This document shows positions 24,790 through 31,501 of a DNA stretch of 31,501 nucleotides, piece after piece (the stretch's first letter is position 1; every line of letters begins with the position of its first letter). Source of the DNA: Euglena gracilis (lineage: Eukaryota > Euglenozoa > Euglenophyceae > Euglenales > Euglenaceae). The DNA lies in assembly GCA_900893395.1 (NCBI GenBank), contig CAAHFI011275937.1, forward strand, positions 1-31,501. The letters run 5' to 3'. Made by a program: the position numbers and the translations under genes. The notes beneath the pieces were generated by a model. That model worked only from the letters and a program-made list of their open reading frames with translations, was not told the origin of the DNA and did not search any database.

Positions 24790-25250
24790 TGAAGGGGGGG
24801 GGGTGTCCTCTCCCATTTTACTGGGGTCTTCTCCCTTCACATGGTGCAGGAAAACACCTCGGAGCATTGGGGGGTTAGGGGTGAGGGTGCGCATAAAAGC
24901 ACAGGTGGGGAGTGTCCACCTCTTCCCAGAAGTTCTTGCCCGGTTGGCCGTGCCGTCGGCACGTTGTCCCCCTCCCGCCGCGTGGAGGCTGGGCACCGCT
25001 GGGGTCCCGGTGGAGGTGGACCACCGGGGGGGGGGAGGGGGGTGGGTTCGCGGACCCCCTCCCTCGGGGGGTACCTTTTTGGCTGATGGTGCCTGGCGCC
25101 GAAGCACCGATTTTTTTACCCGCGCCGAAGGCAGCGATATTTTTTTGCAATTTCTTTCTTCGCAGTGTCGAAAATAGCCCCCAAAGGTGAGTCCCCCACC
25201 CCCAGGAGGTGGGTGGGTGGGGGGACCCCCCCCGGTCTTAAAAAAAAAAT
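24790..25250. other. G- and C-homopolymer region
   Basis: Runs of eight to ten G or C (24793-24802, 25025-25034, 25215-25230) lie next to each other in opposite sense and can form G-C hairpins. Two related units of the form GCGCCGAAGCACCGATTTTT and GCGCCGAAGGCAGCGATATT lie at about 25096-25145. Confidence 0.7.
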
Positions 25251-25805
25251 CCCCTGACTGGGGAGACAACATGGCAGTCCTTGGCAACCGGGAGCCAAGA
25301 AAGTATCCCTTAAACACCCGCGGAAGTGTTGAGGTTTTGCCACTCGATTGGTTGCATGAAAGCGGTGGACTGACCACCACAAATTGTGCGGAAAAACGGA
25401 TTCCGGCCCGACACATCGGGGTTTTTCAGGTACCGAATTTTTAAACTCTTGTAATGCAGTACTGATTCAGAAACGGCGCTCATAAACTGATTTCTGTGTG
25501 ACACGATATTGGGCCCCAGGTCTTTCGAAAAAATAGTGAATTTGCGCAAAAATGCACCCATTCTGAAGAAAGAAAACGCTTAAGTGTGTTAAGTGCGGAT
25601 CCAGCCGCAGCATTGCTGCGCATGCCCTGCTCTGCTTCTTTCCTGTTGGCCCTCCCGGCCGGGCCTGACCCCGCCCACCACCTTGGGAGGCGGCCCTCGA
25701 GGGCAGTGTGGGGCTGGTGTTCTACGAGACAACTGCACGCTTCATGGCGGACGCCGCAGGTGGGGATTCGCGGATGGGTTGGCGCGTGGGTTGCTTCCGT
25801 TGCCT

Positions 25806-25905
25806 GGTTTTTTTGTGTGTGTTTGTGTGTGTGTGTGTGTGCGTGTGTGTGCGTGTGTGTGTGTGTGTCTGTCTGTCTGTCTGTCCTGTGTGTTTTGTGT
25901 GTGTG
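25806..25905. repeat. (GT)n / (GTGC)n / (GTCT)n compound microsatellite
   Basis: TGTG units with occasional GCGT, then four GTCT units (about 25867-25885), then GT again. It resembles a short version of the giant array at the left end and produces Val/Cys frames on plus and Thr/His frames on minus, neither real. Confidence 0.9.
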
Positions 25906-26328
25906 ATGTTTGAACCCTTGTACAACGACCTCTTTGAGTCTGAGGGCCATCTTGTAGATTTTTTGAATGTTTTTGGGACAATTTTGTAACTTCTGTCGAA
26001 TGGTTATGCCTCCCAAATGATATCCCCCAAAATGCTTTCACAAAAACAAAATTCCACGGAAGGGGAGCAATGTTATTGAGCGGTCCATCATGGGTCATAA
26101 CGCAAAGCATCCCCAGCTCAGAGGCAGAGAATTTGGTTTGGTTGGAGAACAGGCCGCATTTTAGTTGGGTGCCGACCCCGGCGGGGGGGGGGTGCCTGCC
26201 TTGGAGGCACACGGCACACAGCCAAAAGTGCCCTAGCACAGACCCGGCACCAAAGGTGGGGAGCCAAAAATGGACTATTTTCAAAGGAATGTGCCTGGAC
26301 ACAGGCCGAAATCCGACCCCCCCCCCGG

Positions 26329-26353
26329 GGGGTGCCTGCCTGGCAGGCACCCC
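26329..26353. repeat. Perfect 12-bp inverted repeat next to a C/G run
   Basis: GGGGTGCCTGCC (26329-26340), one T, then GGCAGGCACCCC (26342-26353). Immediately left is a run of ten C and six G. A related sequence with a damaged right arm lies at about 26181-26212. Confidence 0.9.
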
Positions 26354-26884
26354 AAGGCACTCCGGACCCCCCCTCCCCCCTCAGGGTTGATAAAAACAAC
26401 AGTTGGAGAAGGCCATCCCTCCCTCTTCCCCGGGTTGTGGCCCCCAATTTTGAACTGGGCTTGCAATTGGAGTCGAGGGCGAGGGGAAATCAGCATTATA
26501 AAAAATCTGCAAAATAAGCAAACTACCTACGTATGAAATTTCTGAGATTTTCGCCGGGGGTTTACGAAAAGACGCCTGTTGCGTGTGCATGACTACCCTC
26601 AAAGTGTATCCCATCAGTGCGCAACCCCCCTTCTAAAATAACAGGGTCTACAACGCCTTTACCCGACCTACACCCCGGCCTACTGCTGCCTAGTAACAGG
26701 ACCATGTCGGGGATAAGATTGTTCACGGGATGCTGCTGCGGCCGTCCCATCCTCGCCTGCCGGGGGCGAATGTGTGGGGGAGCCCAGCGCCCCCTTGGGC
26801 AAGACAGCGTGTGACCATACCTTTGCTTAAGGTGTGCCCGGCCCGCACTCACACAGGGGGTTGACTGACTGGTTTTTGGCTCCA

Positions 26885-26960
26885 GCCCCCCCCCCCCCCG
26901 GGGGGTCGGCCAGGAATGGCCAGAAGTGGCCACCTGGCGCCAAAGGCGCCAGAAAAATTT
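26885..26960. repeat. Long C-run/G-run and GGCGCC hairpin
   Basis: About sixteen C followed by six G (26885-26906), then a perfect hairpin CTGGCGCC-AAA-GGCGCCAG (26934-26952). The same AAA-loop design recurs at 28.0-28.35 kb. Confidence 0.88.
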
Positions 26961-27096
26961 GGAGCCTTTGGCCAAAGTCATTGATTTTCAGGCCATTTTG
27001 GCTGCTGACCCGAATGAGGGGGGGGGTAGGAAGTCGGTGAATGGTTCTCAAAATGTGATTGGCTGTATTTTTAAAGTGGAAAGTGACCCCCCCCAG

Positions 27097-27222
27097 GGGT
27101 TGGTAAGCAATGGCATGGTCGTGACCCTTACCGTACGCCGGGGCACCCTCTTCGCCACAGTGGACGGCACAGTGCTGCCCCTGTGGAGAGGAAGCTGCGG
27201 GGGAACTACCGCTTCGCCGTGT
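27097..27222 (+). pseudogene. SPRY-like domain fragment, left part, interrupted by a MITE
   Basis: After a poly-C tract and AG (27087-27096) the frame reads GLVSNGMVVTLTVRRGTLFA then TVDGTVLPLWRG. A one-base shift near 27183-27192 continues as KLRGNYRFAVS to the transposon edge. Upstream of the tract the same frame reads NVIGCIFKVESDPP. The pattern G-d-v-v-t-l-t-v-r-r-G-t-l, then vdG..lp.., then yrFaVSL is the typical C-terminal half of SPRY/B30.2 protein-interaction domains. The frame is truncated by the element at 27224. The AG is a candidate acceptor, but the frame is also open through it. Confidence 0.6.
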
Positions 27223-27223
27223 C
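27216..27223. repeat. Target-site duplication, left copy (GCCGTGTC)
   Basis: GCCGTGTC directly precedes the left inverted repeat and recurs exactly at 27826-27833 after the right inverted repeat. Eight-base duplications are typical of hAT superfamily insertions. Confidence 0.85.
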
Positions 27224-27260
27224 CATACTTGTAGTTAGTGCGACCGGAAAAAATGTTTCC

Positions 27261-27424
27261 GTGCGCCGCGACCACCGCAGAAAAATTTATTTTGTAACCG
27301 GCAGCGCAGGGGCAAATATTTTTCTGTGCGCCGCGAATGCCGCGGCACTGGTTTATGTGTGCGCTGCGACTGCGCGGAAACTTTTGAAGTTTGTGCCGCG
27401 ACCACACGGCAATTGACTTTTTAT
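27261..27424. repeat. About 33-bp repeats in the left half of the MITE
   Basis: Units starting near GTGC with a GCCGCGAC...CCGCGG core occur at 27265, about 27299, 27330, 27363 and 27395, a spacing of 32-33 bases. Each has a GC-rich partial palindrome followed by an A/T-rich stretch. Confidence 0.8.
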
Positions 27425-27665
27425 TTGTGTCCCACATTATACTTCCTTTTGGCCCCTTCCCTTGCCTGCCCTCTTTGATACTTTTTGATGTGGTGGGTTG
27501 GTCAGCATCACCCTCAACGGGTGGGGCTGGTGCTATCTTGGCAACATTTTGTTTTGCCAAAATCCCGGGTGAGCGCCTTCTATCAATCTAATTGTTTCCA
27601 CCAAAAAATGTTAGGTGTGGTGTTGCTGCCAATATTTTCTTGAGCTCCGGGCAGAATTTTTTTCC

Positions 27666-27775
27666 GCCGCAACCACCGCGGAAAAATTTTCCCCTTGCAC
27701 CGCCATCACCACGGCAATAAATTTTGCTTGTGCCGCGACAGCCGCGGCAAAAATCTTCCACCACCGCGGGAAAAA
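27666..27775. repeat. About 32-bp repeats in the right half of the MITE
   Basis: GCCGCAACCACCGCGG-type cores at 27666, 27697, 27732 and about 27763, in the same orientation as the left block. The two blocks are separated by about 240 unique bases. Confidence 0.78.
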
Positions 27776-27783
27776 AAAAAATT

Positions 27784-27809
27784 GCGCCGTGGCATGAGCG
27801 CCACGGCGC
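27784..27809. repeat. Subterminal hairpin of the MITE
   Basis: GCGCCGTGGC (27784-27793) and GCCACGGCGC (27800-27809) form a perfect 10-bp stem with a 6-base loop, partly overlapping the right inverted repeat. Confidence 0.9.
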
Positions 27810-27825
27810 ACTAACTACAAGTATG

Positions 27826-27833
27826 GCCGTGTC
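27826..27833. repeat. Target-site duplication, right copy (GCCGTGTC)
   Basis: Exact copy of the left duplication at 27216-27223. Confidence 0.85.
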
Positions 27834-27935
27834 GTTGTGCGGAGAGGGGCAAGTTGTGGAGCCCGGCTGGCAGCGCAACGCCGGACCGCAACAATGGAGT
27901 GGTGACTGCCGCACAGTTACAATAATTTCATGAAA
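27834..27935 (+). pseudogene. SPRY-like domain fragment, right part
   Basis: Immediately after the right duplication the frame reads LCGEGQVVEPGWQRNAGPQQ then WSGDCRTVTIIS and a stop. LCGEGQVV fits the last SPRY strand and follows RFAVS of the left part once the MITE is removed. Whether the stop is the real gene end is unknown. Function: SPRY domains mediate protein-protein binding. Confidence 0.55.
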
Positions 27936-28030
27936 CTGCTTTTTTGAAATATCACACAGGATTGGTAAAAAAAAATAACCCTCCTATATCCAGCAACCAC
28001 TTTTCGATGGGTTGTCCGGATTTTTTGGTC

Positions 28031-28087
28031 CGGCGCAAAACGCCGGGCAGAGAATCTTTGGCCCAAATCGACCAAGTTTGGGCCAAA
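28031..28087. repeat. Two adjacent inverted repeats
   Basis: CGGCG-CAAAA-CGCCG at 28031-28045, then TTTGGCCCAAA (28057-28067) and TTTGGGCCAAA (28077-28087), an 11-bp stem with a 9-base loop. Confidence 0.85.
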
Positions 28088-28228
28088 ACGCTATTTTGCG
28101 GACTTTTGGGCAAATTTTGTTAAAATTGTCAAAATTTCCGGCGCAAAGCACCGAAAGGAAATCTCTTTTGAGGCGGTTGTTGGGCAGGGGTTATTTAAAG
28201 TCAGAAGGGACTCCACCCCAGTGAGGGG

Positions 28229-28251
28229 CCAGCCAGCACTTTTTTCCAGCC
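28229..28251. repeat. Direct repeat copy 1 (CCAGCCAGCAC-T6-CCAGCC)
   Basis: Repeated with small changes at 28524-28548. Both copies are followed within about 35 bases by a run of ten or more C residues. Confidence 0.8.
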
Positions 28252-28278
28252 AGCATCTGCCAGCCGGGCTGCGGACCT

Positions 28279-28292
28279 CCCCCCCCCCCCAG
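28279..28292 (+). promoter_or_regulatory. Poly-C tract plus AG, acceptor-like
   Basis: Twelve C residues then AG (28291-28292) on the plus strand, followed by GGTCCGC. Similar in form to the tract before the SPRY fragment, but no coding frame is recognised downstream. Confidence 0.25.
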
Positions 28293-28523
28293 GGTCCGCT
28301 GAAATAAAGTTCGCCGGGCTGGCCCGAAAACAATTTTGGCACAAAGCGCCGAAAATTTTGAAGAAAGGAGATCAGAACCGCCAAAATGGCCTGTTTGGGT
28401 GATTTTTGGGACTGTTCAACTTAAACTTGGCTGAAAAATTCCAACCCAGCTGGATTGGGTTTTGGGGTAGCCGCCGGTCCAGCCAGTTGGGTTTCGAACC
28501 GCCTCCCTTGGACCCCCACTGGT

Positions 28524-28548
28524 CCAGCCAGCACCTTTTTTTCCAGCC
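28524..28548. repeat. Direct repeat copy 2
   Basis: CCAGCCAGCACC-T7-CCAGCC, 295 bases after copy 1, also followed by a C-run/G-run. Confidence 0.8.
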
Positions 28549-28922
28549 GGCCCGCGGGACCCCCCCCCCGGGGGCCTTAAGAAAACCCTTTTCCTTGGCA
28601 CCCGTGGACTTTTTCTGGACCCCCCTAGTGCAAATGACCGACCGAAACCTTTTTTGGTCACAACCCGATGTCCACACCCCCCATTCGGAGGCACACAATC
28701 AATAATACTACCTGTGGAGAGGACGGTAATGGAAACTGCGTGCCAAAAACCGGATACAACCAAAAGCTGCAAATATCAATGGTTTTTTTTGACCCACCCC
28801 TGGGAGGGAGGGAGGTTCGGGACAAAAAAAAACAGTATGAAGATGCATCCATGTACGCCGCCTTTTTCCAGGCCTTTTCCATCTTCCCACCGGCGCTCAT
28901 TTTTTTTTTTGCACCCGCAGCG

Positions 28923-28986
28923 ATGGCTCGAAAGCCTCCGCGGTTGTACAAGGTCCTTCGGCTTCGGTTCGGACAGTTCGGGTCCC
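28923..28986 (+). CDS. Possible short exon behind a T-rich acceptor
   Basis: A run of about eleven T, then GCACCCGCAG, precedes ATG and the basic peptide MARKPPRLYKVLRLRFGQFG. The pyrimidine tract and CAG are a good 3' splice-site shape, and the peptide is plausible, but it is short, has no known family and no downstream exon was found. Confidence 0.22.
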
Positions 28987-29239
28987 CGTTGGTATCGGTC
29001 AATAATTGTGAACAACAACCACCCACTAACGACCTCCCCCGGTTACAGGTTGCAGGTTACGGGGGGTCTAACAACCACCTCCCGGTCGCAGATTGCAGCT
29101 GCCCGGTCGTACGACAAAAGGGGGGGGGGGCAGGTAAAAGGGATATTGTACTCCAAACACTTTTCCCTACTTATTATAGGTGCAGGGACGCAGGTAAAAG
29201 CAGGAAAGCGTACGAGGAAAAGCGTTGGGACGTGTATTC

Positions 29240-29500
29240 TCAGCCATTTTTTGCTGCTTTTGGCCACAATTGCCCACAATGCTTTTTTGCCAGCTTTGCC
29301 ACAATTGCCCACCTTTATCCATTTTACCACTTTTAGGCTACTTTTGATCACTTTTTGACATTTTTTTGGAATTTTTATGCACTTTCCCCCCTCTTTTTTG
29401 CCTTTTTGACTGCTGCTGGCTGGTTCTGGATGACTTCAGTTGCTTTTCTTCACGGTTGTCCATTTTAAGGTCAATTTTGGCCACTCTTTTTGGCTGCGTG
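29240..29500. other. T-rich stretch with a short direct repeat
   Basis: GCCACAATTGCCCAC occurs at 29263 and 29298 (35 bases apart) within T-rich DNA. No gene seen. Confidence 0.6.
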
Positions 29501-30190
29501 CCATTTTAGACTGTGTGAAGAAGCAAGAGCAGCTGAAACTGGCATACAAAACAACCCGGAGGAAATTTTAGGTACGTTGTATGGACGTGATATGTAAACT
29601 TTTTTATTGGCAGTCTTTCCATTACCTGATTTTTTGCCACACACGATTGAACAAGGCCAGACCAGGGCTGACTAGGGCACTAAATTGGGAAGTCACCGTA
29701 GGTGCCTGCTCCCCTTCTGCGTTAGCAAAGTGGTTGACAGCTGCCTAATTGCGTTTTTAAGGATGAGTGGCTGGGGGTTGTGGGGTTTGGATTGCTTATT
29801 ATTTTTTGACACATAGTGTCAGTTTGTTCCCGGCCGTTTTAGGGTTTTGGGGGGGGGTTTGGCAAGTGTGCGACCGTCCAGACAGAAGGCCATTGCATTC
29901 TTAAAATGGGACGGGGTGGTTCTTTGGTCCAGAAGTTTTCTCAAAAGTTCAATGTTCAAACAACCGCACATTGTTGGCTTGAGTGAATTTCCCAATGGGG
30001 AAAGGTTGAAATCGTTATTGAGTTTGAATCAGAGAGGGGACAAACGCCAGCTTTTTTTTTGCTGTAATTGTGACTTTTTGAATGGAAAGGCTTACAAGAC
30101 AGCTTTGCTCTGAAAACAAACAGAAATGCATTGAAAAAGCACACGTGTGCCAAGTGCCAGGTCGTTAATAAAAAAAAAGTACTCGGTTTG
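29501..30190. other. Stretch with no supported gene
   Basis: Only short frames on either strand and homopolymers (G-run 29848-29855, T-run 30051-30060). Nothing recognised. Confidence 0.5.
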
Positions 30191-30194
30191 AAAA

Positions 30195-30310
30195 AAATGC
30201 GACAAGTGGTCGGTGTTTGCACATCGCGTGTGTAAAGATGCACGTCGTCGGAGTGTGAAAATGGCACATATGACGGTGTGCATGTTTGCGCACATGACCG
30301 ATAGCAATTT
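30195..30310. repeat. Diverged relatives of the right-end palindromic units
   Basis: GGTCGGTGTTTGCACAT near 30208 and GTGTGCATGTTTGCGCACATGACC near 30276 resemble the palindromic units at 31.2-31.4 kb in opposite orientations. Confidence 0.5.
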
Positions 30311-31195
30311 TCAGATAGAACACATCAAACACGACCCCAAACAACACGTGCAATGGCTTCTTCGGGTGTGCAATTTCAGCTGCCACACGCTCTCTTCCAC
30401 CATGAGGCTGTTTATAGGGCTAATTCCAGCCAGTGACAGGTCCAGGTCCATGTGGAGACCGTAGTCCTCTGGTAGGTGGCCCACCGCTTGCACGTCGCGG
30501 CACACGTGCAACGGCGCCGCTTGGACAAGGGCTGGCCGGGAAACCCCCGCACTTGTGTGTTTGCGTTTTGCTGCACCAGTCAGTGGTTGGTGGTAGGTGG
30601 TTGCATTTAAGCATCCGCAAGGCCGTCATCAACCCCCCAAATCAGCAGCAGCCACCGAGTGGCCATGTTATCCCCCACATGGGACGGCGGATTGGGGGGG
30701 GGGCGGGCATGCTGCAGGTCGATGGAAACAGTGGAAAATGGCAGCCTTTTAATCTGGCCGCAAATCTCACTGTTTTGGAAGGAGATAAATTTAATTTTCA
30801 CACATGGTTGGGTTGCGTGAAAGTATTGGGACTCACACCCTGATGTTGTGCAGAAGAATTGAGACCATGGGGAGTTGGCCTAGGTATGGGTAAGAGCCAG
30901 GGATCAGGCGGGGGGGGGGGGATTTGAGTTGGGGAAACTGTAAAAACTGGCATTTTGCACTGGAAAATTTGTTTTTGGGGGGACCACTGTCAAACCAAAA
31001 ACACGTTCTAAGGCGGCACATCCCTGGTGTGCCGCATGTTTTCTGAGAAAATAACAAGGTATCCTTGTGGTAAACATGGAAAACGATTCCACCAGGAAGA
31101 ACCAAGAAAAGGCAGGTGTTGTGTGTCATGTGGTAATACAAAAAAAATGAGGAGCATATTTCCCAAATTTCAAGTGTTTGGTGTGCGAAAACGCG

Positions 31196-31430
31196 ACATC
31201 AACCGTTCACATATTTGCATGCACCAACCACATTTGTTTTCTTTGTAAGTGGTTGGTGTATGCATTTGCGCACATCGACCATTTCAGCATTTGTAGAAAG
31301 TTGGTGTGTGCATTTGTGCACACCAACCATCTATAAACCCATGAGTGGTCGATGTGCGCAAATGCGCAGGCTAACCACTACACAAAATACGCACGTTGTT
31401 GTGCGCAAATGTGCACATCCACCCTCATTT
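31196..31430. repeat. Tandem array of imperfect palindromic units, about 46-50 bp period
   Basis: Units such as GTTGGTGT-GTGCATTTGTGC-ACACCAAC start near 31249, 31299, 31345 and 31395, with a diverged unit near 31200. Each is an imperfect palindrome centred on GTGCATTTGCGCAC or its reverse. The first two carry ATTT and the next two AAAT, so orientation flips halfway. It may continue past the window edge. Confidence 0.82.
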
Positions 31431-31501
31431 CATAAATTTGTGCCACGTGAGGGTTCCATCGACGGGCACACATTTCGGTCCATCCGATAGCAGCAGAGTT
31501 G

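Larger units (their letters stand above)
27224..27825. mobile_element. hAT-like MITE, 602 bp, with 19-bp terminal inverted repeats
   Basis: The left end CATACTTGTAGTTAGTGCG (27224-27242) is perfectly complementary to the right end CGCACTAACTACAAGTATG (27807-27825). An 8-bp direct duplication flanks both. No transposase frame is present, so movement would need an enzyme encoded elsewhere. The interior contains two blocks of about 33-bp repeats and a subterminal hairpin. The 8-bp duplication suggests hAT, but the terminal bases are not a classic hAT end, so the superfamily is inferred. Removing the element with one duplication copy gives FAVSLCGEGQVVE in frame with the SPRY fragment, which confirms the boundaries. 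Confidence 0.85.
28139..28351. repeat. Dispersed GGCGC-AAA-GCGCC hairpin copies
   Basis: CGGCGCAAAGCACCG (28139-28153) and TTGGCACAAAGCGCCGA (about 28336-28352) are single-base variants of the same AAA-loop hairpin also present at 28031-28045 and 26934-26952. Confidence 0.7.

Noticed and set aside
24706-25416. 236-residue minus-strand frame
   Set aside because: It runs through several C/G homopolymers and reads as Gly/Pro-rich low complexity, with no domain or plausible splice boundaries.
25586-25989. Plus-strand frames with hydrophobic Cys/Val runs
   Set aside because: The hydrophobic part is the GT/GTCT microsatellite; the remainder is short and has no family match.
28480-28510. GGGTTTCGAACC resembling a tRNA T-arm
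   Set aside because: No matching acceptor, D or anticodon arms could be folded around it.
30433-30843. 136-residue plus-strand frame
   Set aside because: Mixed composition, GC-rich first half and no recognised motif; the overlapping minus frames are similarly open.
31196-31430. CRISPR-like regular spacing of palindromic units
   Set aside because: Spacing varies, units flip orientation and are themselves diverged, no cas gene is present and the DNA is eukaryotic. It is a palindromic minisatellite.

Overview
The window is eukaryotic nuclear DNA. It has no operons and few long open frames. It does have very long simple repeats, decayed retrotransposon protein domains, candidate GT-AG introns and a small inverted-repeat transposon. 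The species cannot be named from the sequence. An alga or other protist with a moderately GC-rich, repeat-rich genome is a guess. The GT-AG junctions argue mildly against dinoflagellates, which often use unusual donor sites.

Layout. 1-4952 is a compound microsatellite: (GTGC)n, imperfect to about 1613 and then almost perfect to 4784, followed by (GT)52, (GTGG)n, (GGATT)4 and a short (TCG)n. Its huge open frames (repeating Val-Arg-Ala-Cys) are artefacts. About 5300-21000 is dominated by minus-strand coding-like blocks separated by AT-rich or G-run stretches. Between 14330 and 7003 these blocks form, in the expected order, a LINE-type retrotransposon ORF2: AP-like endonuclease, linker, reverse transcriptase with YSDD box, thumb, RNase H, and a CCHC zinc knuckle. 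The frame is broken by several single-base shifts, so no intact protein is encoded. At least four interruptions have GT...AG ends with matching codon phase, which is unexpected for an element that copies itself through RNA. Blocks upstream (14868-21010) and downstream (5300-6903) look coding but match no family I recognise; some may be ORF1 or other exons.

21.0-24.8 kb holds a 55-bp tandem repeat, GT tracts and little else. From about 24.8 kb rightward the DNA changes character, with long C and G homopolymers and many short perfect hairpins. A SPRY-like coding fragment on the plus strand (27097-27222 and 27834-27935) is split by a 602-bp hAT-like MITE (27224-27825) that has 19-bp terminal inverted repeats and a perfect 8-bp target-site duplication. 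Removing the element and one duplication copy restores the SPRY frame across the junction. The right end (31.2-31.43 kb) is a tandem array of imperfect palindromes.

The most interesting points are the phase-consistent introns inside a LINE-like gene, the C-homopolymer tracts at candidate acceptor sites on both strands, and the MITE insertion into the SPRY fragment. All calls are from reading the sequence; no database search was run.
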